Source of the DNA: Bacillota bacterium
GTDB taxonomy: Bacteria; Bacillota_E; JAJZYS01; JAJYTV01
Reading direction: 5' to 3'
DNA: 47,162 nt
NCBI GenBank assembly: GCA_021845645.1
Contig: JAJZVM010000026.1
Location: 1 to 47,162 of the forward strand
The translations under genes and the position numbers were made by a program. Position 1 is the first letter of the stretch; each line of letters begins with the position of its first letter. Shown piece after piece: positions 36,282-43,306 of the stretch. The notes under the pieces were generated by a model. The model ran no database searches. It was not told where the DNA came from and saw only the letters and a list, made by a program, of their open reading frames with translations.

Positions 36282-36589
36282 TCGACCTGCCGCTGCCCGA
36301 GCAGTTCGACCGCCTGCTCTGGGCGGCAGCCATCGGCATGTGCGTCGTGCCGCTCTGGTACCTCGCCGTGCGGCTTTGCGCCGGGCGGGCTTTCTGGCGT
36401 GGCATGACCGAGTTCCTGCTGCTCGGCGTGGTGAGCGTCGCAGCGGCGGCGGCCGTGTTCATCGGCACCGTCGGCGACCTGCGAGCCTACGTGCCGATCG
36501 GATTCGCCACGGGAAGCGCGTTGGCGGCTGGGATCCTGAAGATCCTGCGGGTTCCCTGGCAGGAGACGAGATCCCGGCGCAGAATCTAA
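36278..36589 (+). CDS. yabQ: Sporulation protein YabQ
   Basis: The 103-residue membrane protein has about four helices (~12-30, ~40-62, ~65-85), short for YabQ of Bacillus but similar in pattern (LPEQFDRLLWAAAIGMCVVP). In Bacillus YabQ is a mother-cell membrane protein required for cortex assembly. The GTG at 36278 overlaps the yabP stop, so the pair is translationally coupled. Identification relies on position as much as on sequence. Confidence 0.8.
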   Translation: MIDLPLPEQFDRLLWAAAIGMCVVPLWYLAVRLCAGRAFWRGMTEFLLLGVVSVAAAAAVFIGTVGDLRAYVPIGFATGSALAAGILKILRVPWQETRSRRRI

Positions 36590-36598
36590 TGCGACATT

Positions 36599-36630
36599 CT
36601 ATCCACAAAATGTGGACAAAATGTGGACAA
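36599..36630. promoter_or_regulatory. Cluster of three DnaA-box-like 9-mers
   Basis: CTATCCACA (36599-36607) is followed in opposite orientation by TGTGGACAA at 36611-36619 and again at 36622-36630. Each differs from TTATCCACA (or its complement) at a single base. The last two belong to a direct repeat of the 11-mer AAAATGTGGAC (36608-36618, 36619-36629), one helical turn apart. The cluster is an AT-rich island in GC-rich DNA, 20 bp before a small helix-turn-helix gene. Confidence 0.55.
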
Positions 36631-36649
36631 GTAAGGAGGCGAGGCCTGC

Positions 36650-36898
36650 GTGCATCTGGAAATCAGAGGGGCGGAGCGCCTCAGCTTCCGTGAGCGTCAG
36701 GTCGTCACCCTGAAGGAGACAGGGGTACGGCTCGACGCGATGGCGCGCCAGCTCGCCCTGAGCGAGTCCAGCGTTGCCACCTTGCTCCACCGCGCCAAGA
36801 CCAAGGGATATCAGGTTGTGATCGTCATCGACGGCGACCCGCTCGCCTTGAATACGAGCACCACGGAGGAGGATGAGGAGCTTGGCGAAGGCAGCTGA
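36650..36898 (+). CDS. Small helix-turn-helix protein (sigma region 4 / GerE-like)
   Basis: The 82-residue protein contains a helix-turn-helix of the sigma-70 region 4 / LuxR type (LSFRERQVVTLKETGVRLDA, MARQLALSESSVATLLHRAK), then a short strand (YQVVIVIDGD) and an acidic tail (TTEEDEELGEGS). The GTG at 36650 has AAGGAGG ten bases upstream. It lies between yabQ and the divIC-like gene, where Bacillus has nothing, and overlaps the latter by 26 bp. The operon position suggests a sporulation or division role, but function is unknown. The repeated site just upstream may be its own operator. Confidence 0.7.
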   Translation: MHLEIRGAERLSFRERQVVTLKETGVRLDAMARQLALSESSVATLLHRAKTKGYQVVIVIDGDPLALNTSTTEEDEELGEGS

Positions 36899-37271
36899 CG
36901 CGATCGGCCTGGCGGTGCTCCGCGCCCCCGCGCCGCAGCGCAGAGCCCCCGTCGAGAAGGAGGAGCGGCAGGCCCGCCCGCGACGCAAGGCCCGCCGTCG
37001 CCTGCGCCTGCGGTTCGGCCGCCTGATGTTCGCTGCGGCGATCGCCTACCTGCTCGGCGCCGGCGCGATCGGCGAGCTGCAACTCCTGCACGTACAGGCG
37101 CAGGAGCGCCAGATGCTGCAGCAGCTCCACGCGACCCAGAGCCACGCCGTGCAGCTAAGGAGCGAGCTGCGCCAGCTCAGGACGCAGGCCGGAGAGGCGC
37201 AGGCGGTGCGGCAGGTGCTCCACTACGCGCCGATCAGCGGAACGCCCGTCGTGATCACGGTGCAGCACTGA
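36873..37271 (+). CDS. divIC: DivIC/FtsB-like septum formation initiator
   Basis: The 132-residue protein has a basic cytoplasmic segment (~25-48), one membrane helix (~50-70) and an extracellular coiled coil (QAQERQMLQQLHATQSHAVQ and following), the layout of DivIC/FtsB, which links FtsL and FtsQ in the divisome. Sequence identity within the coiled coil is not diagnostic, so the call leans on topology and on the yabQ-divIC-yabR order. The ATG at 36873 follows GGAGGAGG closely; TTG 36882 has a better spacing. Confidence 0.78.
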   Translation: MRSLAKAADAIGLAVLRAPAPQRRAPVEKEERQARPRRKARRRLRLRFGRLMFAAAIAYLLGAGAIGELQLLHVQAQERQMLQQLHATQSHAVQLRSELRQLRTQAGEAQAVRQVLHYAPISGTPVVITVQH

Positions 37272-37278
37272 CAGCGGC

Positions 37279-37308
37279 TTGACTGGACGAGCAGAGCCCC
37301 GCTAAAAT
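37279..37308 (+). promoter_or_regulatory. Sigma-A type promoter of the S1-domain gene
   Basis: TTGACT (37279-37284) and TAAAAT (37303-37308) are separated by 18 bp and match five of six positions at each consensus hexamer. Transcription would begin near 37315, about 45 bp before the TTG start at 37359. It shows that the yabR-like gene has its own vegetative promoter. Confidence 0.7.
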
Positions 37309-37358
37309 TCGTATCAGAGGTATTGGGCAAAGCGGCCCATGCGGAAAGCGGGGAGACT

Positions 37359-37802
37359 TTGGCGGAGGAAGAGATCGTCATCGGGTCCGTGGTCGATGGC
37401 GTGGTGACGGGCATCACGCGCTTCGGCGCATTCGTGTTGCTTCCGGGCGGCAAGACAGGACTCGTCCACATCTCCGAGGTGGCGGACTCCTATGTCAACG
37501 ACATCAAGGAATTCGTCAAGGAGCAGGACCAGGTCAAGGTGAAGATCCTGTCCTATGACGGGAATCAGAAGATCGCTCTCTCCATCCGCCAGGCAAAGCC
37601 CGGCGCCTCGGCTGTGCGCCCGCGCAGCGGCGGCGGCTTCGGAGGCGGCGGCGGCCATGCCCGCGGCCCCGCGCGCCCGCAGAACTTCGAGGACCGCTTG
37701 GCGCGGTTCATGAAGGAAAGCGAGGACAAGCAGGCGGACCTGCGCCGCCATCACGATTCGCGGCGCGGTGGCCATCACGGACGAGGCGAGGGCTCGGTCT
37801 GA
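37359..37802 (+). CDS. yabR: S1 RNA-binding domain protein, YabR-like
   Basis: Residues ~6-75 form one S1 domain: IGSVVDGVVTGITRFGAFVL, GKTGLVHISEVADSYVNDIK and VKVKILSYDGNQKIALSIRQ, nearly collinear with Bacillus YabR. The tail (~80-147) is Gly/Arg/His-rich and may add RNA contacts. I chose TTG 37359 (AEEEIVIGS), with GGGGAG just upstream; an upstream TTG at 37323 is possible. The gene has its own promoter and terminator. Confidence 0.85.
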   Translation: MAEEEIVIGSVVDGVVTGITRFGAFVLLPGGKTGLVHISEVADSYVNDIKEFVKEQDQVKVKILSYDGNQKIALSIRQAKPGASAVRPRSGGGFGGGGGHARGPARPQNFEDRLARFMKESEDKQADLRRHHDSRRGGHHGRGEGSV

Positions 37803-37819
37803 TCGGATGCGGCTTTTCG

Positions 37820-37846
37820 GGGCGTCCCGCGAGGGGCGCCCTTTTT
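37820..37846 (+). terminator. Rho-independent terminator after the S1-domain gene
   Basis: GGGCGTCCC (37820-37828) and GGGGCGCCC (37833-37841) pair over nine positions (one G-U) with a GCGA tetraloop and are followed at once by TTTTT (37842-37846). This is a textbook intrinsic terminator 17 bp after the stop codon. Confidence 0.85.
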
Positions 37847-37945
37847 ATGCCGTCGGGGCAATTGGCCCTTGCAGGGCAAGGGCGGCGATGGCAAATTATC
37901 ACTGTGAAAGAATAGTCCGTCGCCGGAGGAAAGGACTCTGGTTCC

Positions 37946-38272
37946 ATGTTGACCAAGGTTCGCGTGGAAGGGCGTACCATACGCATAGCGATGGCGTCAG
38001 GCACCGAGCGGACGGTGACGTTTCCCAGCCCGATCGCGCAGCTGGTGGGCTTCGCGCAGGCTGTGGCCGTGCGTCTGGAACCGGATCCGTACATTCTCAA
38101 GGACCGCAACGTGTTCGGCGTCACGGACAACACCGCCAGCGTCTGGCGGGTGGACTCCGTCATCGCCGGCGCCGTCTGCACGAGTCTCGCGGCGGCTGGC
38201 GAGCGCCTCGTCGCGGCGCTCGACGACGGGCGGGAGGTTGCGGTCGACCCGATGACCGGAAGGCTTCTGTAG
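37946..38272 (+). CDS. Hypothetical protein, 108 residues
   Basis: I do not recognise this protein. It has no membrane helix or signal peptide and is predicted to be mostly beta-strand (KVRVEGRTIRIAMASGTERT, AVAVRLEPDPYILKDRNVFG, ERLVAALDDGREVAVDPMTG), with a D-x-R-E-V turn pattern that could suit a small beta barrel or propeller fragment. The ATG at 37946 has AAGGA ten bases upstream. It lies alone between the YabR terminator and the promoter of the acyl-ACP-reductase-like gene. Codon use matches the neighbours, so it is probably a real gene. Confidence 0.6.
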   Translation: MLTKVRVEGRTIRIAMASGTERTVTFPSPIAQLVGFAQAVAVRLEPDPYILKDRNVFGVTDNTASVWRVDSVIAGAVCTSLAAAGERLVAALDDGREVAVDPMTGRLL

Positions 38273-38282
38273 CGGCGGCGCT

Positions 38283-38310
38283 TTGCACGGGCGGCCCCTT
38301 CTGGTACGAT
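38283..38310 (+). promoter_or_regulatory. Promoter of the acyl-ACP-reductase-like gene
   Basis: TTGCAC (38283-38288) and TACGAT (38305-38310) are spaced by 16 bp. Each hexamer matches the sigma-A consensus at four positions or better. The -35 lies 11 bp after the stop of the preceding gene. Confidence 0.6.
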
Positions 38311-38329
38311 GTGCACAGAGTTGTGCACA
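38310..38329. promoter_or_regulatory. Tandem TGTGCACA palindromes, candidate operator
   Basis: The 8-bp palindrome TGTGCACA occurs twice, at 38310-38317 and 38322-38329, with a four-base spacer (period 12). The pair overlaps the last base of the -10 and the expected transcription start, a position typical of a repressor site. Confidence 0.55.
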
Positions 38330-38348
38330 TGACGGGAGAGGTGGACCG

Positions 38349-39455
38349 TTGGAGCGCTTTGCGTTCGTCCTTCATCCGCTGCGCTTCGTCGACTTCACCC
38401 GCAAGTTCCCTGCACTCAAGCTTTTGCCCGAGGCCGTCGTCGAGAAGGGATTCAGCCACCTCGCGCCGTTCAAGGCCTCGCACATCACCGGGCTGCACTC
38501 GCCTACCGGCGTGGAGGCGGAGGGCTGGTTCATCGTCGTGCCGGTCTCGGCGAACCTCATGCTCAAGATGCCCTTCCGCGAACAGATCCTGCCGAGGATC
38601 GTGCGTGCCGGCCGGCTCGCCGAGGAGCTCGGAGCCGGCATCGTGGGCCTTGGCGCGTTCACCAAGGTCGTGGGCGATCGCGGCGTTTCGGTGGCCAAGG
38701 CGCTCTCCATCCCGGTCACGACCGGCAACTCCTACACGACCGCTTCCGCGGTGGATGGCGCCCTGCTCGCGGCGGAACGCATGGGCATCCCGTCCAGCGA
38801 GGCGGAGGCCTGCGTCGTCGGGGCTACCGGCGCGATCGGGCGTGCGGCGGCCGCGGCGCTCGCCGGCTCGGTGCGGCGCCTGAGCCTGATCGGCCGGCGC
38901 GTCGACAAGCTGCAGGCGATCAAGCGGAGCATCGACGACCTAGGGACCCACACGGAGGTCGTGGTCGGGACCGACGCGCGCATCGCCGCCAAGAGTGCCG
39001 ACGTCGTCCTCACGGTCTCTTCCGCCACCGGCGTGCTGTTGGAGCCCGAGGACCTGAGACCGGGTTCCGTCGTCTGCGACGTGGCGCGTCCGCGCAACGT
39101 CTCTGAGAAGGTCTACGAGCGGCGGCGGGATGTGCTGGTGATCGACGGCGGGGTGATCGCCGTGCCCGGCAAGGTGGAATTCCATTTCGACTTCGGCTTC
39201 CCGCCCGGCTACGCCGAGGCGTGCATCGCGGAAACGATGATCCTGGCGCTCGAACGGCGTTACGAGCCCTACACGCTCGGTCTCGACATCCGGCCGGAGC
39301 GGGTGCGCGAGATCCGTGAGCTGGCCCGGCGCAACGGTTTCTCGGTCGCGGGGTTCCGCCGCTTCGAGCGGGCGATTCCCGACGAGGAGATCGACGCCAT
39401 CCGCGAGGAGGCAGAGCAGAGCCGCCGCCGCTCGACGAGCGCCCGGCAGGCCTAG
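38349..39455 (+). CDS. Acyl-ACP reductase-like NAD(P) oxidoreductase
   Basis: The 368-residue protein has an N-terminal domain ending in KALSIPVTTGNSYTTASAVD and a Rossmann domain with the nucleotide motif ACVVGATGAIGRAAAAALAG, then ADVVLTVSSATGVLLEPEDL and VVCDVARPRNVSEKVYE. This arrangement matches cyanobacterial long-chain acyl-ACP reductase, with its 'TTGNTHTAY' and 'VVGATGDIGSA' segments; the catalytic Cys of that enzyme is not obvious here. Homologs in Bacillota are often labelled shikimate dehydrogenase-like. I chose TTG 38349 (ERFAFVLHPL), with AGAGGTGG upstream. A role in fatty acid or lipid metabolism is inference. Confidence 0.7.
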   Translation: MERFAFVLHPLRFVDFTRKFPALKLLPEAVVEKGFSHLAPFKASHITGLHSPTGVEAEGWFIVVPVSANLMLKMPFREQILPRIVRAGRLAEELGAGIVGLGAFTKVVGDRGVSVAKALSIPVTTGNSYTTASAVDGALLAAERMGIPSSEAEACVVGATGAIGRAAAAALAGSVRRLSLIGRRVDKLQAIKRSIDDLGTHTEVVVGTDARIAAKSADVVLTVSSATGVLLEPEDLRPGSVVCDVARPRNVSEKVYERRRDVLVIDGGVIAVPGKVEFHFDFGFPPGYAEACIAETMILALERRYEPYTLGLDIRPERVREIRELARRNGFSVAGFRRFERAIPDEEIDAIREEAEQSRRRSTSARQA

Positions 39456-39499
39456 AGAAGCATGCGTCGCGGCGGTCTGCCAGGGCGGGCGGCCGCCTG

Positions 39500-39733
39500 C
39501 TATGCCTTCTTTTGACGGCGCAGCACCTGACGGGTGTAGATCTGCTGCCAGATCTCCTGGGCGACGAAGAGGATCACCAGGACGAACGCCACCGGCAGCA
39601 CGCCGATCGGCAGCACGTGGCGCAGCCAGAGGATGATGCCGAGCGCCCCGAGAAAGAGCGCGAACCAGGACCAGTAGGCGAGCCGCAGGGCGAAGCGGCG
39701 TTCCCTCTCGGGAAGTTCCGACAGCGATGCCAA
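39500..39733 (-). CDS. Small two-helix membrane protein
   Basis: The 77-residue protein has a charged N-terminus (LSELPERERRFALRL), two membrane helices (~18-38 and ~43-63) and a basic C-terminus (YTRQVLRRQKKA). It is too short to place in a family with confidence. The TTG at 39733 is preceded by AAGGGGG eight bases upstream. It lies 17 bp downstream of the alpha/beta hydrolase gene on the same strand and is probably in its operon. Confidence 0.6.
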   Translation of the reverse strand: MASLSELPERERRFALRLAYWSWFALFLGALGIILWLRHVLPIGVLPVAFVLVILFVAQEIWQQIYTRQVLRRQKKA

Positions 39734-39750
39734 CCGGGTAGCCCCCTTTT

Positions 39751-40572
39751 TCAGCGACCTTGCACGGCGGTTTGCAGGAATTGGAGGATCTCGCGGTTCG
39801 TCTCCTCGCCGAGCTCGTAATGGAAGAGATGCGAGGACAGGGGCCCCTGCAGGAGGTGGAAGCGCGCGCCGGGGACGGTGTCGGCCACCTCCTTGCCGTA
39901 ATCCCATGGCGTCATCAGATCGCGCTCGCCGGCAAGCACGAGGCAGGGCAGGCGCAGCCGGCCGAGGCGCTCCAGCCTGTCCGTGTCGCGGGCGAGCGAC
40001 AGGTAGCGCGACATCGTCTGGTCGCTGACCGCCCGGCTGCCGCGCAGGCCCAGGCTGCTGCCGTCCGCCGCTCCCAGGCTCGCGATCAGCGGCCGCGAGG
40101 CCATGAAGTAGGGGAGGAGTGCGAGGCGCTCCTCCAGGGGTCGGCCCACGATGAGCGCGACGAGGCGGCTGCGCATCTCCAGGAAGGCGTCCTCGCGGCC
40201 CCACGTGGCGAGCAGGATCAACGACGCGACACGGGCCGGATCCAGCATCGCCATCTCCTGCGCGACCGCCGATCCGAGGGACTGGCCGAGCACGTGGCAG
40301 CGTGTGACGCCCAGCGTGTCGAGCGTCGAGAAGGCATAGCGCGCCAGATCCTGGACGTCCTGCGGCAAGGAGCCCGTCGCCAGTCCTAGGCCGGGGTAGT
40401 CCAGGGACAAGGCGTGAAAGCCGGCCGCCTGCAGCGCGCGGCCCTGCAGGCCGAGAGCCATGCGGTCGGCGCCGGCCCCCGGCAGCAGGAGCACAACCTC
40501 CCCTGCGTGGCCGAACTCCTGTACGCTCGCCGTCCTGCCGTCCGGCAGAACGGCCGCGCGATGGCTGCTCAA
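39751..40572 (-). CDS. Alpha/beta-fold hydrolase
   Basis: The 273-residue protein has the hydrolase landmarks: an oxyanion-hole segment LLLPGAGADR, the nucleophile elbow GQSLGS (Ser near 95), the acid in LVLAGERDLMTPWD and the His in GPLSSHLFHYE. It resembles carboxylesterases and lipase-like proteins; the substrate is not predictable. The TTG at 40572 overlaps the stop of the cyclodeaminase gene by 4 bp, with GGAGG about 13 bases upstream, so translational coupling is likely. Confidence 0.85.
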   Translation of the reverse strand: MSSHRAAVLPDGRTASVQEFGHAGEVVLLLPGAGADRMALGLQGRALQAAGFHALSLDYPGLGLATGSLPQDVQDLARYAFSTLDTLGVTRCHVLGQSLGSAVAQEMAMLDPARVASLILLATWGREDAFLEMRSRLVALIVGRPLEERLALLPYFMASRPLIASLGAADGSSLGLRGSRAVSDQTMSRYLSLARDTDRLERLGRLRLPCLVLAGERDLMTPWDYGKEVADTVPGARFHLLQGPLSSHLFHYELGEETNREILQFLQTAVQGR

Positions 40573-41531
40573 GAGAGGAAGTCCACCTCCTGGCCGACTC
40601 CTTGGGCTTCGGCACGGCGCAGCACCACGGCACCGACCGCCAGATCCCAGGCCGCAATGCCCTGCGAGAGGAAGAGCGTGACGTCGTCCCTGTGCCGCCG
40701 GCCGGTGCGACGGCCGGCCAGCACCTCGCCGAGGTTCGGCAGCTCTTCGACGTCGATCTCCCCCCGGGCGGAGAGCGGCGACAGGTCGCCGGCCTCGGCC
40801 CTGGCCGTCGCGCGCGAATCGACGACGACGGCGGCGGCGCGGAGCACTGCGGGGCCGTCGAGCTCACGCTCGTGCAGGCGGTTCGAGCCGATGGCGTTGA
40901 TGTGCTGGCCCGGCTCGATCATGTGGCCGAACAGCACCGGCTCCCTGGCCGACGTGGCGGTGACCACGATATCGCTGCCCTCCACCGCCTGCGCGGCGGT
41001 CGCGGCCGGCTGGACGGGCACGCCCGTGCGCTCGCCCATGCGCTGGCAGAAGGCCTCGAGCCTCTCGCGATCGCGCGCGTAGACCAGGGCCTCTGCCAGC
41101 GGACGCACCCTGGCGATGGCCTCGAGCTGGGTTTCCGCCTGGTAGCCGGCGCCGATCATGCCGAAGCGCCTTGCGTCAGGGTTGGCCAGCACGTCCGTGG
41201 CTACAGCCGACGCCGCACCCGTGCGCAGCTGACCGAGGCGGTCGCCTTCGATCAGCCCGAGCAGGCGCCCGTCCTGCTGCGAGAAGATCTGCACGAGGAA
41301 GCGGACGCCACCCTGCTTCGACACCACGTACACCTTGCCTCCGATCAGCGAGAGGGTCGGGTGCTCGGCGAAGAGATCCGAGAGGATCGCCCCGCCTGTC
41401 CTCAGGCGCCTGCGCGGCTCCTCCTGGAGCCCCGTCTCGCCCTGGGCCAGGCTGAGTTCGCGCACGGCGGCGATCGCATCGTCCATCGTCAGGAGCGCAT
41501 CTACTTCGGCTTCGCGTAACAGTCGTGCCAA
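40569..41531 (-). CDS. Ornithine cyclodeaminase/mu-crystallin family protein
   Basis: Members interconvert amino and imino or keto acids with NAD(P), for example ornithine to proline, alanine or lysine cyclisation. The 320-residue protein has the N-terminal VDALLTMDDAIAAVRELSLA, a substrate segment GGKVYVVS, the LRTGAASAVATDVLA segment with its conserved Arg, and the Rossmann motif FGMIGAGYQAETQLEAI. The TTG at 41531 has GGGAGGGG eight bases upstream; the ATG ten codons earlier overlaps that site. The actual substrate cannot be told from sequence. Confidence 0.87.
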   Translation of the reverse strand: MARLLREAEVDALLTMDDAIAAVRELSLAQGETGLQEEPRRRLRTGGAILSDLFAEHPTLSLIGGKVYVVSKQGGVRFLVQIFSQQDGRLLGLIEGDRLGQLRTGAASAVATDVLANPDARRFGMIGAGYQAETQLEAIARVRPLAEALVYARDRERLEAFCQRMGERTGVPVQPAATAAQAVEGSDIVVTATSAREPVLFGHMIEPGQHINAIGSNRLHERELDGPAVLRAAAVVVDSRATARAEAGDLSPLSARGEIDVEELPNLGEVLAGRRTGRRHRDDVTLFLSQGIAAWDLAVGAVVLRRAEAQGVGQEVDFLS

Positions 41532-41607
41532 GAGGACACCCCTCCCATGCCATCCTAGCATTCCGTGCCCGGAAGGGCTTGGCTACCTGGCCACGGGCCC
41601 GATCCGG

Positions 41608-41613
41608 TACAAT
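41608..41613 (+). promoter_or_regulatory. Probable -10 element of the hom promoter
   Basis: TACAAT lies 43 bp before the homoserine dehydrogenase start in the divergent intergenic region. A TTGGCT further upstream is 23 bp away, too far for a standard -35, so only the -10 is called. Confidence 0.35.
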
Positions 41614-41655
41614 TAGCCGCGAGGCTGACGAGACCGGTGAGACTGGAGCGAGGCG

Positions 41656-42960
41656 GTGAGCCTGATGCGCATTGCGGTGCTCGGTCTTGGGACGGTGGGG
41701 CGCCACGTCGTCGAGGCGCTCGACGGCGAGCGCGAGCTCTTCCGCGGTCGGCTGGGCGAGGAGATCGAGGTGACGCGCATCCTTGTGCGCGACCCGCGGA
41801 GGGAGCGGCCGCAAGGGGTCCGCGGCCGCATCACCTTCGATGCCGACGAGATCCTGGCGGATCCGGACATCGAAATCGTCGTGGAGCTCCTGGGCGGGCT
41901 CGAACCCGCGCGCAGCTACATCGAAGCCGCGCTCAAGGCGGGGAAATCCGTGGTGACCGCCAACAAGGAAGTCATCGCGAGGTCCGGGCCGGCGCTGTCG
42001 CTCTCGGCGCGACCCGGTGCCGACCTGCTGTTCGAAGCCGCCGTCGCCGGCGGCATCCCCATCATCCGCTCGCTCCAGGAGTCGCTCGCGGGCAACCGCC
42101 TGAGAGCCATCTACGGTATCGTCAACGGTACGACGAACTTCATCCTCAGCCGCATGCAGCAGGACGGCGGCAGCTTGTCGGACGCGCTCGCGGAGGCAAG
42201 CCGCCTGGGTTATGCCGAGGCGGACCCGAGCGACGATCTGGACGCTCTGGACGCGGTGCGCAAGATCTCGATCCTCGCGTCCCTGGCCTTCGGCGGCTGG
42301 GTCGACGTCGATGCGGTCGCGAAGGAAGGCATCCGCGCCATCACTGAAGAGGACATGGCGGAGGCGAAGCGGCTCGGCGGCGTGATCAAACTGGTCGCGC
42401 GCGCCGAGGCGACCCCGGACGGACTCACCCTGGGCGTCTCGCCGACGCTCATCCCGCTGGGACATCCCCTGGCGGATGTGCAGGGGGCGCAGAACGCGAT
42501 CTACGTGCGCGGCGAGCCGATCGGCGAGCTGATCTTCCAGGGGCCGGGCGCCGGCGGTCCCGCAACCAGTTCCGCGGTGATCGGCGACATCATCGACGCG
42601 GCGCGCTCCCGACGCGCCGGCGGCCGGAGCGTCGCCCTGCCGCGCGAACCGGCGCCGCTCGTGCCGCTCGGTCGGCACGCCCACTCCTACTACCTTCGCC
42701 TGCGGTTGCGCGACGAGCCCGGCGCCCTTGCGCTGGTCGCGCAGGCATTCGCCGGCGCGGGCGTCACGTTGCGCTCGGTGCGCCAGCCCATGAGCCAAAC
42801 CGGGGAGTCCACGATCTCGCTCGTCACCGGCCCGACCAGGCGGGCGCAACTCGAGGAGGCGCGCCTGCGCCTGCGGCACAGCCCCGCAGTGCTGGCCGAG
42901 GAGAGCCTGATCCTTGCGGAGCTCGAACCGCCGGTCTCCCATGCGGCGGACGGGCGCTAG
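41656..42960 (+). CDS. hom: Homoserine dehydrogenase
   Basis: The enzyme reduces aspartate semialdehyde to homoserine, the branch to threonine and methionine. The 434-residue product has an NAD(P) motif near the start (VLGLGTVG), SVVTANKEVIA, the catalytic-domain signature GIVNGTTNFILSRM with LGYAEADPSDDLDALDAVRK, and a C-terminal ACT domain (YYLRLRLRDEPGALALVAQA, ~345-430) for feedback control by an amino acid such as threonine. The GTG at 41656 has GGAG seven bases upstream; ATG 41665 is possible. It stands alone, without thrB or thrC nearby. Confidence 0.95.
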   Translation: MSLMRIAVLGLGTVGRHVVEALDGERELFRGRLGEEIEVTRILVRDPRRERPQGVRGRITFDADEILADPDIEIVVELLGGLEPARSYIEAALKAGKSVVTANKEVIARSGPALSLSARPGADLLFEAAVAGGIPIIRSLQESLAGNRLRAIYGIVNGTTNFILSRMQQDGGSLSDALAEASRLGYAEADPSDDLDALDAVRKISILASLAFGGWVDVDAVAKEGIRAITEEDMAEAKRLGGVIKLVARAEATPDGLTLGVSPTLIPLGHPLADVQGAQNAIYVRGEPIGELIFQGPGAGGPATSSAVIGDIIDAARSRRAGGRSVALPREPAPLVPLGRHAHSYYLRLRLRDEPGALALVAQAFAGAGVTLRSVRQPMSQTGESTISLVTGPTRRAQLEEARLRLRHSPAVLAEESLILAELEPPVSHAADGR

Positions 42961-43306
42961 CAGGTCTCAGAAACCCTCAACCACGAAGCGCAGGCCCTCC
43001 GACCCGTCGGGCGGCGTAACCCCGACCAGCGACGGGTCAGGGCCAAATGCCGGTGGGCCATGCAGCCATGCGTGCCTTGGCGGCCCTGAACCCGGCATCT
43101 GCGTCGGGAGGCCGTGCGGGGACGCGCCAGGTAAGGGGCGGGGCGCCCCATATGGCATCGCGCCTTCAGCCCGCCGGCTTCCAGACCTCCATGAGCGGCC
43201 GGGCGGATGCCTTCATGCGCGACGAGATGGCGCGACACGTCAGGACAGGGATCCGCCCCCCATCGGCGAACTGCCTTGCGTGATCCCAAAGGAGGCATCC
43301 CCGTCC
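42961..43306. other. Gene-free gap with a possible gene remnant
   Basis: No complete gene is visible in these 346 bp. On the minus strand an open frame of about 63 codons ends at 42967 with a protein-like tail (PPDGSEGLRFVVEGF) but has no ribosome binding site. It may be the remnant of a gene whose front is lost. No T-box, riboswitch or promoter could be recognised before the peptidase. Confidence 0.4.

Noticed and set aside
42961..43306. T-box or methionine/threonine riboswitch near hom
   Set aside because: No conserved T-box sequence or terminator/antiterminator pair could be found, and the gap lies downstream of hom.
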